From Nonomuraea jabiensis (GTDB lineage Bacteria; Actinomycetota; Actinomycetes; Streptosporangiales; Streptosporangiaceae), in NCBI RefSeq assembly GCF_014204795.1, contig NZ_JACHMB010000001.1:10428501-10492500 (forward strand): 64,000 nt of DNA. Direction: 5' to 3'. This document shows positions 57,127 to 64,000 of this stretch, piece after piece; positions within the stretch are counted from its first letter, which is position 1; each line of letters starts with the position of its first letter. The notes under the pieces were generated by a model. The model had not been told where the DNA came from, ran no database searches, and was given only the letters and a program-made list of their open reading frames with translations. The translations under genes and the position numbers were made by a program.

Positions 57127-57765
57127 TCAGTAGCCGACCGTGAATCTGGCGCGGTGGTGCCGGGGGCGCTCGGCCTCGTCGAGCAGCGCGACGGCGAAGT
57201 CCTCCATGGAGATCGCCGACGTGCCCTCGGCGTCCACCAGCAGCTCGTCGCCCCCGACCCGGTAGCGGCCGGTACGCTCCCCCGGCTCCAGCAGCGCGGG
57301 CGGGCTCAGGTACGCCCAGTCGGCGCCCGGCTCGGCCCGGCAGACCTCCAGCTGAGCGTTGCAGGCCAGCGCGATGGGCCGCCACGAGGGCGGGAAGTCC
57401 GGGGTCTCGACGACGGTGAGGCCGCCGGTGCCCGGCACGGTCAGCCCGGCCGCGCCGCCGACGAGCAGCAGCCGCACGCCGGTCCGCGCCACCCCGGCCA
57501 GCAGCGCCTTGGCGGTCGTGACCAGGTCGGCCTCGTGGCCGGGCGCGGGCCGGGTGGCGCTGATGACGAGGTCCTGCCCGGCGCTGAGCGCGGCCACGTC
57601 CTCGACGTGCGAGGCGTCGCCGGCGCGGGCGTGCGCGGCGGGCGGCAGCAGGGGGAAGCGGGCGGGGTCGCGGACGACGGCGGTGACCTCGTGGCCGCGC
57701 GACAGCGCCTCGGCCACGACCCTGCCCCCCACGGCTCCGGCGGCTCCGAAGACGGTGACGCGCAT
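57127..57765 (-). CDS. NAD(P)-binding Rossmann protein (atypical SDR)
   Basis: A 212-residue protein with an N-terminal dinucleotide fold VTVFGAAGAVGGRVVAEAL and the layout of NmrA-like/atypical short-chain dehydrogenases: TAVVRDPARF, GDASHVEDVAAL and LLLVGGAAGLTV. It ends ISMEDFAVALLDEAE. These act as quinone or flavin reductases, or as regulators. The start at 57765 follows AAAGGAG and is one base past the EamA stop, so both are in one operon under the MarR-type gene at 58744. Confidence 0.82.
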   Translation of the reverse strand: MRVTVFGAAGAVGGRVVAEALSRGHEVTAVVRDPARFPLLPPAAHARAGDASHVEDVAALSAGQDLVISATRPAPGHEADLVTTAKALLAGVARTGVRLLLVGGAAGLTVPGTGGLTVVETPDFPPSWRPIALACNAQLEVCRAEPGADWAYLSPPALLEPGERTGRYRVGGDELLVDAEGTSAISMEDFAVALLDEAERPRHHRARFTVGY

Positions 57766-57766
57766 G

Positions 57767-58666
57767 TCAGGACTCCTTTCCGACCAGGACGCGGGGCGTC
57801 GCGGTCAGCGTGCGGGCGGGGTTGCGCTGGGCCACGACCAGGGCGGCCAGGACGACGAGCGCGCCGAGCGCCTGGGCCGCGGTGAGCTCCTGGCCGAGGA
57901 CGAGCCAGCCGAGCGCGGTGGCGACCACGGGGCTGAGCAGGCCCAGGAACGTGACCTTGGTCGCCGACAGCAGCCGCAGGCCCCGGAACCACAGGACGTA
58001 GGCGAGCGCGGATCCGATGATCGTGAGGTAGGCGTACCCGGCGAGGTTCGCGCTGGTGAGGGTGGCCGGCGGCGCGCCCTCGACGAGGAGCGCCACCGGG
58101 AGCAGCAGCAGGCCGCCGGCCACGAGCTGCCAGCCGGTGGTGGCCAGCAGCGGCGCGGGCGACTGCCACCGCTTGCTCAGCACCACGCCCAGGGCCATGA
58201 CGACGGCGCCACCGAGCGCCGCGGCCACGCCGAGCGCGTCCAGCCGGGCGTCGGCCCGCAGCACGAGCAGGCTCACCCCGGCCACGCCCGCCACGGCGGC
58301 CAGCGTCGTGCGCACGGACAGGCGTTCGCCGAGGAGCCCGGCCGACAGCAGCGCGACCAGCAGGGGCTGGATGGCGCCCACGGTGGCGGCCACCCCGCCG
58401 GGCAGCCGGTAGGCCCCCACGAACAGCAGCGCGAAGAACACTCCGATGTTCAGCGCGCCGAGCACCAGGGCGCGCCACCACCAGATGCCCGCCGGCAGGC
58501 GGCGGGTGACGGCGACCAGGAGGAGGCCGGCGGGCAGCGCGCGGATCACGGCGGCCAGCAGGGGGCGGCCGGGCGGCAGCAGCTCGGTCGTGACGAGGTA
58601 CGTGGTCCCCCAGATGGCGGGGGTCAGCGCGGTCAGCAGAACGGTTCCCGATTGATTTCTTAGCAC
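57767..58666 (-). CDS. EamA/DMT-family transporter
   Basis: A 299-residue membrane protein with ten predicted helices in two EamA repeats. IWGTTYLVTTELLPPGRP at the start and VPxxA-type LLSPVVATALGWLVLGQELTAAQ near the end are typical. It is probably a drug or metabolite exporter. The GTG start at 58666 has no ribosome-binding site and lies six bases after a TACTTT -10 element. It sits inside the first of three operator boxes shared with the divergent MarR gene, so repression should be tight. Confidence 0.87.
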   Translation of the reverse strand: MLRNQSGTVLLTALTPAIWGTTYLVTTELLPPGRPLLAAVIRALPAGLLLVAVTRRLPAGIWWWRALVLGALNIGVFFALLFVGAYRLPGGVAATVGAIQPLLVALLSAGLLGERLSVRTTLAAVAGVAGVSLLVLRADARLDALGVAAALGGAVVMALGVVLSKRWQSPAPLLATTGWQLVAGGLLLLPVALLVEGAPPATLTSANLAGYAYLTIIGSALAYVLWFRGLRLLSATKVTFLGLLSPVVATALGWLVLGQELTAAQALGALVVLAALVVAQRNPARTLTATPRVLVGKES

Positions 58667-58724
58667 TAAGACAAAGTATCTCAGCGCTAAGTTACTTGGC
58701 CAGGTGATTTACCTCACCGCTAAG
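58659..58724. promoter_or_regulatory. three helically phased MarR operator boxes
   Basis: Twelve-base boxes CTTAGCACTAAG (58659-58670), CTCAGCGCTAAG (58680-58691) and CTCACCGCTAAG (58713-58724) lie 21 and 33 bases apart, about two and three helical turns. They cover the EamA start and promoter and lie upstream of the marR -10. Confidence 0.7.
58673..58678 (-). promoter_or_regulatory. -10 element of a leaderless EamA transcript
   Basis: Read leftward, TACTTT ends six bases before the GTG at 58666. It lies between operator boxes 1 and 2. Confidence 0.5.
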
Positions 58725-58731
58725 GCATCGT

Positions 58732-58737
58732 TAGGCT
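58732..58737 (+). promoter_or_regulatory. -10 element of a leaderless marR transcript
   Basis: TAGGCT ends six bases before GTG 58744, which favours this GTG over the in-frame one at 58741. Confidence 0.5.
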
Positions 58738-58743
58738 GGAGTG

Positions 58744-59247
58744 GTGGCTGATCACGTCGACCTGATACTCAAGCAATGGGACGCCCAGCGCCCTGACCTG
58801 GACGTCTCCCCCATGGCGGTGATCGGGCGGCTGTCGCGGCTGATCCGGCTGATCGACGCGGAGCTGGGCCGTACGTTCGCCGCGCACGGGCTCGACCGGG
58901 CCTCCTTCGACGTGCTGGCCACCCTGCGCCGCAGCGACCCGCCGCACCGGCTGACGCCGGCCGAGCTGATGCGGGCCTCCATGGTCACGTCGGGGGCGAT
59001 CACCCAGCGGCTCGACCGCCTGGAGTCCAGGGGGCTGGTGACCCGCACGCCCAGCGAGGCCGACGGGCGGGTGGTGTACGTGACACTCACCGACGAGGGG
59101 TACGCCCTGATCGACCGGGCCCTGCCGGACCATGTCGCGACCGAGGACCGCGTGCTCTCGGCCCTGCCGAAGGAGCGCCGCGACGAGCTCGCCCACACGC
59201 TGCGCGACCTGCTGGAGTCCCTGGGGGACACCACCACGCTCACCTGA
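58744..59247 (+). CDS. MarR-family regulator of the EamA-SDR operon
   Basis: A 167-residue MarR protein with a clear winged helix (about 55-115: RLTPAELMRASMVTSGAITQRLDRLESRGLVTR, then SEADGRVVYVTLTDEG) and helical ends. It is divergent from the exporter-SDR operon across 77 bases that contain three matching operator boxes, so autoregulation plus repression of the exporter is likely. Such pairs usually respond to phenolic compounds or drugs. The GTG at 58744 is chosen from the leaderless spacing. Confidence 0.88.
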   Translation: MADHVDLILKQWDAQRPDLDVSPMAVIGRLSRLIRLIDAELGRTFAAHGLDRASFDVLATLRRSDPPHRLTPAELMRASMVTSGAITQRLDRLESRGLVTRTPSEADGRVVYVTLTDEGYALIDRALPDHVATEDRVLSALPKERRDELAHTLRDLLESLGDTTTLT

Positions 59248-59257
59248 CCGGGCACGC

Positions 59258-59737
59258 TCACGACCCGGATGCCCGCGCCATCGCCCAGCGCGGGTCGTCC
59301 ACGAAGTGGACGTCGTAGCGGTGCTGCTCGGTCAGCAGACTGTCCGGCGCTTCCAGACCCTGGGAGATCCGCCCAAGATGCCGGAAATAGTCGAACCGCT
59401 CCATCCCCGGCGTCATGACCACGAGCAGGTCGGCGACCACCCCGAGGGCGGCGCCGAACGCGTGCGGCAAGCCTGGGGGCACCACGACCAGGCCCCCTGC
59501 GGCCACGGTGACCATCCGCTCTCCGAGCAGGAACTCCGCCTGTCCGTCGAGCACGTAGAACAGCTCCGACGACAGCAGGTGACGATGCGGCCTGGCGCCG
59601 TCGGCTCCGGCGCTCAACGTGAGCCGGTTGACGCCGGCGGCGCCGCCCGTCCCGCTGGCGTCCACGAGCAGCCGGAACGCGCTGCCCCCGGCCAGCTCCA
59701 CCACTTCTGCGGTCTCTCCGGCAACGACCACGGACAT
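59258..59737 (-). CDS. cupin-domain protein
   Basis: A 159-residue single-cupin protein: PHRHLLSSELFYVLDGQAEFLLGERM gives the first cupin motif with its metal-type His and Glu positions, and PPGLPHAFG carries the last His. The family ranges from dioxygenases to small-molecule binders; substrate unknown. ATG 59737 is preferred because AAAGGAG is five bases away. It is the last gene of the ABC ATPase-permease-P450-cupin operon (37 bases after the P450) and converges on the marR gene with a ten-base gap. Confidence 0.82.
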   Translation of the reverse strand: MSVVVAGETAEVVELAGGSAFRLLVDASGTGGAAGVNRLTLSAGADGARPHRHLLSSELFYVLDGQAEFLLGERMVTVAAGGLVVVPPGLPHAFGAALGVVADLLVVMTPGMERFDYFRHLGRISQGLEAPDSLLTEQHRYDVHFVDDPRWAMARASGS

Positions 59738-59774
59738 GTCCACTCCTTTCAGAAACGATCGAATTCGTGGCCGT

Positions 59775-60947
59775 CTACCAGGCGACCGGCAGGCGGTCCA
59801 CGCCGTAGATCAGCATGGTGTCCCGCAGCGGGATCTCCTCGGCGGGCACGGCGAGCCGCAGGTCCGGGAAGGCGCGCAGCAGGGCCGTGTAGCCGATGCG
59901 CATCTCGACGCGTGCGAGCTGCTGCCCGAGGCATTGGTGCAGCCCGTGCCCGAAGGCCAGGTGTCCGGTCGCCGACCTGCGGAAGTCCAGCCGGTCGGGA
60001 TGTTCGAAGCGGCCGGGGTCGCGGTTGGCGGCGGGCAGCGAGATCGTGACGACCTCGCCCTCCCTGACCAGCCGGCCGCCGACCTCCACGTCCGCCAGGG
60101 CCGTCCGGGTGGGCCCGATGTGCACGATGCTGAGGTAGCGCAGCAGCTCCTCGACCGCGTCCTTGATCAGCGACGGGTCGTGGCGCAGCTCCGCCAGCCG
60201 GTCCGGGTCGCGCAGCAGCGCGTACGTGCCCAGGGCGAGCATGTTGGCGGTGGTCTCGTGCCCGGCGACGAGCAGCATGAGGGCGATGTTGGTGAGCTCC
60301 TCGTCGTTCAGCTCCCCGCCGGTGATCAGGCCGCTCAGCAGGTCGTCCGCGCTCTCGGCGCGCTTGCGCGCCACCAGTTCGCCCAGGTACGCGGCCAGGC
60401 TGCCGACCGCGCCCATGATCGCCTCGGCGGAGGCGTCCAGCGAGAACATCACCGCCGTGTCGTGCTGGAAGCGCTCACGGTCGGCGTACGGGACGCCGAG
60501 CAGGTCGCAGATCACCAGGGACGGGATCGGCAGCGCGAACGCCTGGACCAGATCGGCGGGCGGCCCCTGGCGGCGCATCTCCTCGATCTGCCGCTCGGCC
60601 AGCTCCTCGATCTTCGGTTCGAGCAGCTTCATGCGCCGCACGGTGAACTCGCCGGTCAGCAGCCGCCGGTAATGGGTGTGTTCGGGCGGGTCCAGGCGGC
60701 TGATGACGCCGGGAGGCGCGGGCCGGGGCGCCTCCTGGGCCATCGCGTGGGGTGTGGGCGAGCGCCGCAGCTCCATCCGGGCGCTGAAGCGGGGGTCGGC
60801 CAGGACGGCGCGGGCGGCGGCGTAGCCGGTGACCAGCCAGCCCTCGTGGCCGTCGGGGTAGGTCATGCGGCTGACCGGCTCCCGCCCGAGCAGATCCTTG
60901 GGCGGGTCGAAGGGGCAGCGGGGGTCGCGGTCGGTGGGCAGTGCCAC
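59775..60947 (-). CDS. cytochrome P450 (third), canonical
   Basis: A 390-residue P450 with all standard motifs: I-helix AGHETT (228-233), ExxR helix EELLR (266-270) and heme loop FGHGLHQCLG with Cys339. It looks like the CYP105/CYP107-type actinomycete enzymes that hydroxylate drugs and secondary metabolites. The start is GTG 60947 with AAGGAG upstream, 17 bases after the permease stop. Being in one operon with an ABC exporter and a cupin suggests modification and export of a toxic compound. Confidence 0.92.
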   Translation of the reverse strand: MALPTDRDPRCPFDPPKDLLGREPVSRMTYPDGHEGWLVTGYAAARAVLADPRFSARMELRRSPTPHAMAQEAPRPAPPGVISRLDPPEHTHYRRLLTGEFTVRRMKLLEPKIEELAERQIEEMRRQGPPADLVQAFALPIPSLVICDLLGVPYADRERFQHDTAVMFSLDASAEAIMGAVGSLAAYLGELVARKRAESADDLLSGLITGGELNDEELTNIALMLLVAGHETTANMLALGTYALLRDPDRLAELRHDPSLIKDAVEELLRYLSIVHIGPTRTALADVEVGGRLVREGEVVTISLPAANRDPGRFEHPDRLDFRRSATGHLAFGHGLHQCLGQQLARVEMRIGYTALLRAFPDLRLAVPAEEIPLRDTMLIYGVDRLPVAW

Positions 60948-60964
60948 GTCGGTCTCCTTACGGG

Positions 60965-62560
60965 TCAGGCGAGGTCACGGCGCTTGAAGGCGGCCAGTCC
61001 GAGGCCGGCCAGCGCCAGGGTGAGCAGGGTCAGGACGATCAGCGGGGTCGCGGAGAACGAGGCCCCGGTGAGGATCTTGGGCACGTGGTGCATGGGCACG
61101 ATCGTGTTGGCGACCCAGTAGTCGATCCCGAGCGCGGGCCCGACCGCCTCGCCGAACACCTGCTGGCCCAGGAAGACCACCCAGATGACGGCCACGGCCA
61201 GCCGCGGGACGAGCCCGAAGGCCAGCATCCCGATCGCGCCGACCGTCCACACGGCCGGTACGAGCGCCAGGGCGGCGCCCAGCACCCTGGGCAGCTGGGT
61301 GCCGACGTCCCCCATGCTCAGGCCGTACACGAGCCCGGCGCCGAGGCCGCCCGCGGCCATCACGCTCGCGCCGCCGGCCGCGGCGAACACCAGGTGGCTG
61401 ACGGCCCAGCTGGTACGGGTGACGGAGGCCGACAGCGTCAGCTCCGCGCGCCCGCTGGACTCCTCGGCCCGCAGCCGCAGCGTCGCCAGCATCGGGTAGA
61501 GCGTCGCCAGCCCGGCCAGGCTCACCAGCACCATCCAGATGAAGGTGTCGGAAAGCCCCGCGTCAGGGGAGGCGGTGTAGCGGCGGAAGAACTCCTCCAC
61601 CTGCGCCCCGCCCTGCTTGGCGACCTCCGGCATGCCCTTGGCGATGCCGGCGGTGGCCATGCAGAAGACGGCGTACGCGGCGGTCCAGCCGAACAGCTGG
61701 CCCTTGTGCTGTCGCCAGGCCAGCGCCAGCGGGCTGCGCAGCGAGGGGGCGGCGGCGTGGGCTCCGACGCGTTCGGGCAGGGTCCCGGCGCCCAGGTCGC
61801 GCCGGGCGGCCAGCCGGTAGGCGACGGCGACGAGCGCGGCGGCGAGGAGCAGCGGCACGACGGCCACCCACCAGCGATCGGCCGCGAACGGCTCCATCAG
61901 GTGGCTCCACCCGAGCGGCGACATCCACCGCAACCACGGCAGATCACCCCCGTCGGCGACGAAGCGGAACAGGTAGGCCACGCCGAGGACGGTGAAGGCG
62001 ATGGCGTTCGCGCTGCGCGAGCGCACGGTGAGCTGCGCGGCCACGGCCGCCACCCCCGCGAACACGACCCCCGGCATCGCCATGGCCAGCGCCATGGTCA
62101 GGGACCCGGGGCGTCCAGGCCGTTCCATGCCGAGCCCGGTGAGCAGCCCGGTCAGCAGGCTCACCGCGCAGGCCAGCAGCAGGCTCGCGGTCAGCGAGGC
62201 GAAGCGGCCGATCACGGCGGCGCCGACCAGCTCGGCGCGGCCGGACTCCTCCTCCGCGCGGGTGTGCCTGACCACGGACATGATCGCCATGAGGGCGGTG
62301 AGGGTGAACCCGATGTCGCCGATCTTCCACAGCGCCAGGTTGCCCAGGCCGTGCCCGTGCAGCGGCCCGGTGAACGCGGTGAGCGCCGAGTTCCCGCCGA
62401 CCTCGGCCACGAAGTCCAGCCGGGCGGCCTCGGTGGGGAACACCTTGCCGTAGTACGGGACCATGCCGACGACCAGCAGGACCAGGAACAGCACCCAGCC
62501 GGGCGCGACGACCCGGTCGCGGCGCAGGTAGAGCAGCAGGAGCCGTCCGGTGCCGGTCAT
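60965..62560 (-). CDS. double-length ABC permease (tetronasin-resistance type)
   Basis: A 531-residue membrane protein with about twelve hydrophobic segments in two similar halves. Each half has the loop (EEESGRAELVGAAVIGR near 115; EESSGRAELTLSASVTR near 375) that marks this group of actinomycete antibiotic-export permeases, to which I recall TnrB-type tetronasin resistance belongs. The ATG at 62560 overlaps the ATPase stop (ATGA). It works with the ATPase upstream as a complete exporter. Confidence 0.87.
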   Translation of the reverse strand: MTGTGRLLLLYLRRDRVVAPGWVLFLVLLVVGMVPYYGKVFPTEAARLDFVAEVGGNSALTAFTGPLHGHGLGNLALWKIGDIGFTLTALMAIMSVVRHTRAEEESGRAELVGAAVIGRFASLTASLLLACAVSLLTGLLTGLGMERPGRPGSLTMALAMAMPGVVFAGVAAVAAQLTVRSRSANAIAFTVLGVAYLFRFVADGGDLPWLRWMSPLGWSHLMEPFAADRWWVAVVPLLLAAALVAVAYRLAARRDLGAGTLPERVGAHAAAPSLRSPLALAWRQHKGQLFGWTAAYAVFCMATAGIAKGMPEVAKQGGAQVEEFFRRYTASPDAGLSDTFIWMVLVSLAGLATLYPMLATLRLRAEESSGRAELTLSASVTRTSWAVSHLVFAAAGGASVMAAGGLGAGLVYGLSMGDVGTQLPRVLGAALALVPAVWTVGAIGMLAFGLVPRLAVAVIWVVFLGQQVFGEAVGPALGIDYWVANTIVPMHHVPKILTGASFSATPLIVLTLLTLALAGLGLAAFKRRDLA

Positions 62561-63453
62561 CGGGCCGTCCCCGCGGTGGTGTAGTGGCGCAGGAACAGCT
62601 CCTCCAGCGTGGGCGGCCGGCTGGTCAGAGCGCGCACGTCCGCGCGGCTCAGCAGCTCCAGCACCCGGGGCAGGGCGTCGGGATCGACCTGGCAGCGTAC
62701 GCGGCCGCCGGACACCTCCGCGTCGTGCACGCCGGGGACCCGCTCCAGGCCGGGCAGGGCGCCGCCGACCTCGGCGGTGACCGACGTCCTGGTGAGATGG
62801 CGCAGGTCGGCCAGCGTGCCGGTCTCGACGATGTGGCCGTTGCGGATGATGCTCACCCGGTCGCACAGGGCCTCGACCTCGGACAGGATGTGGCTCGACA
62901 GCAGGACCGTACGGCCGCGCTCGCGCTCCTCCTGCACGCACTCCTGGAAGACCGCCTCCATGAGCGGGTCCAGGCCGGAGGTCGGCTCGTCGAGGATCAG
63001 CAGCTCGGCCTCGGAGCACAGGGCGGCGATCAGGGCGACCTTCTGGCGGTTGCCCTTGGAGTAGGTGCGGCCCTTCTTGCGCGGGTCGAGCTCGAAGCGG
63101 TCGAGGAGCACGGCCCGGCGCTTGGCGTCGTTGCCGCCGCGCAGCCGGCCGAGCAGGTCGATCACCTCGCCGCCGGTCAGGTTCGGCCAGAGGGAGACGT
63201 CGCCGGGCACGTACGCGAGCCGCTTGTGCAGCTCGGCGGCCTCGCGCCAGGGGTCGCCGCCGAGCAGGCGGGCCTGTCCGGAGTCGGCCCGCATGAGGCC
63301 GAGCAGGATCCGGATCGTCGTGGACTTTCCCGCGCCGTTGGGGCCGAGGAAGCCGTGGACCTCGCCGGTCTCGACGGACAGGTTGAGGTCGTCCAGTGCG
63401 CGGATCCGGCCGAACATCTTGACCAGGCCGGACACCGCAATCGCGGTTTTCAT
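62557..63453 (-). CDS. ABC transporter ATPase (drug-export type)
   Basis: A 298-residue ATPase: Walker A GPNGAGKSTT, signature YSKGNRQK, Walker B LLILDEPTSGLDP and switch His in LLSSHIL. A C-terminal domain of about 75 residues is typical of DrrA-like drug exporters. The ATG at 63453 is the first of a four-gene operon (ATPase, permease, P450, cupin). A perfect palindrome upstream (63474-63489) is placed to repress it, and the regulator gene is divergent. Confidence 0.92.
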   Translation of the reverse strand: MKTAIAVSGLVKMFGRIRALDDLNLSVETGEVHGFLGPNGAGKSTTIRILLGLMRADSGQARLLGGDPWREAAELHKRLAYVPGDVSLWPNLTGGEVIDLLGRLRGGNDAKRRAVLLDRFELDPRKKGRTYSKGNRQKVALIAALCSEAELLILDEPTSGLDPLMEAVFQECVQEERERGRTVLLSSHILSEVEALCDRVSIIRNGHIVETGTLADLRHLTRTSVTAEVGGALPGLERVPGVHDAEVSGGRVRCQVDPDALPRVLELLSRADVRALTSRPPTLEELFLRHYTTAGTAR

Positions 63454-63473
63454 GCTTCAGAAGCTACACAGTA

Positions 63474-63489
63474 TTCACAAGTTTGTGAA
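63474..63489. promoter_or_regulatory. palindromic operator of the ABC-P450-cupin operon
   Basis: TTCACAA-GT-TTGTGAA is a perfect 7-2-7 inverted repeat. Read leftward, a -35 TTCACA overlaps it and TAGCTT lies 17 bases on as -10, so binding would block the ATPase promoter. Confidence 0.75.
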
Positions 63490-63538
63490 GTTAAATAAGA
63501 ATGTACCCTGTGCGAAGGACGAGGCTTGGAGGGGAAGC

Positions 63539-64000
63539 ATGCGTGATGATCAGGCGGTGGCGCAGTTCGTGGAGAGCGCGGCGGCGACCTTCGCGGAGTG
63601 GGGGTTCCCCCGGATGGCGGCCCGGGTGCTGCTGACCCTCATGGCCTCCGACGAGCCGGCGCTGTCGGCGGCCGAGCTGGCCGAGCGGCTGGAGGTCAGC
63701 CCGCCCGCGATCTCCGGCGCCGTGCGCTACCTGGTCCAGATGGGGCTGCTCGAACGCCGCCCCGTTCCGGGCTCGCGCCGCGATCTCTACCAGATCAGGG
63801 ACGACGCCTGGTACACGTCCTCGGCCACCACGGGTTCGGTGTACAAGGTGCTGGGCGATCTGGCCGACGACGGCGTGCGCGCGCTCGACGGCTCTCCGGC
63901 GAGCGCTCGGGTGACAGAGATGCGGGACTTCTTCCGCTTCGTCCAAGTTGAGATCGCCGGAATCCTGGACAAGTGGCGGGAGCATCAGAAAGCGAAGTGA
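63539..64000 (+). CDS. GbsR/MarR-family regulator of the ABC-P450 operon
   Basis: A 153-residue winged-helix regulator: FAEWGFPRMAARVLLTLMASDEPALSAAELAERLEVSPPAISGAVRYLVQMGLLERR (about 17-75) with wing PGSRRDLYQIRD. A C-terminal helix resembles that of the regulator at 55332. ATG 63539 follows GGAGGGG. The stop is the last three bases of the window. It is divergent from the ABC ATPase gene, and the palindrome between them is its probable operator. Confidence 0.87.
   Translation: MRDDQAVAQFVESAAATFAEWGFPRMAARVLLTLMASDEPALSAAELAERLEVSPPAISGAVRYLVQMGLLERRPVPGSRRDLYQIRDDAWYTSSATTGSVYKVLGDLADDGVRALDGSPASARVTEMRDFFRFVQVEIAGILDKWREHQKAK

Noticed and set aside
54021..63453. Right-hand P450 region considered as part of a secondary-metabolite gene cluster
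   Set aside because: No polyketide, peptide synthase, terpene or RiPP core gene is in the window. The P450s pair with exporters and regulators in a way that fits detoxification better.
1..64000. Many long open frames antisense to, or out of frame with, the genes listed (some over 500 codons)
   Set aside because: In DNA this GC-rich, stop codons are scarce in off-frames. These frames give Arg/Pro/Gly-rich products without family motifs and conflict with recognisable genes, operon overlaps and ribosome-binding sites.

Overview
The window is high-GC DNA with dense coding, mostly GTG/ATG starts and ATGA, GTGA or TGATG overlaps inside operons. It carries P450s, a STAND regulator, a transmembrane Ser/Thr kinase, an F420/PPOX-type oxidoreductase, rare TTA codons and leaderless-looking promoters. 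That points to a filamentous actinomycete, perhaps Streptosporangiaceae or a relative; this is inference from style and gene content. I found no rRNA, tRNA, CRISPR array or intact insertion sequence.

Left third. Positions 1-9234 hold a catabolic island: a Rieske oxygenase, a LigB-type extradiol dioxygenase and an M20-like protein that has lost its metal ligands, with a ferredoxin reductase and 7Fe ferredoxin transcribed divergently. Next come an enoyl-CoA hydratase, a two-domain CaiB/BaiF CoA-transferase and an AMP-forming acyl-CoA ligase. Together they look able to oxidise, ring-open and CoA-activate an aromatic substrate that I cannot identify. Positions 9337-15936 are a complete narGHJI nitrate reductase operon behind a MarR gene. 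Positions 16781-21092 are a TetR-controlled heterodimeric ABC exporter, followed by a DMT exporter.

Middle. Positions 22215-26616 hold a four-gene cassette: a membrane-anchored binding protein, TelA, a lipoprotein fusing a binding domain to a von Willebrand A domain, and an XpaC-like membrane protein. Two of its genes contain TTA codons. It is the best candidate for a poorly described system. After it come an aldo/keto reductase pseudogene, a degenerate HATPase whose 3' end overlaps a STAND/TPR regulator without a DNA-binding domain, an MFS transporter, a Ser/Thr kinase, small secreted proteins, a YeiE/YeiH-like LysR-exporter pair, several genes of unknown function and a secreted disulfide-rich propeller.

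Right third. A superoxide dismutase gene has a Nur-type nickel box on its promoter. Positions 46016-48940 are a corrin-ring (cobalamin) cluster in decay: cobF has lost its tail, cobL has two in-frame deletions, cobM looks intact and cobK is a stub. A two-component system, whose kinase has a repeat expansion in the ATP lid, precedes an ABC transporter operon and a dienelactone hydrolase. The right end has three P450s, two with a GbsR-like regulator and one in an ABC-P450-cupin operon, and each regulator sits next to a clear palindromic operator.

A recurring theme is GC-rich tandem repeats inside coding sequence, seen in at least five genes.
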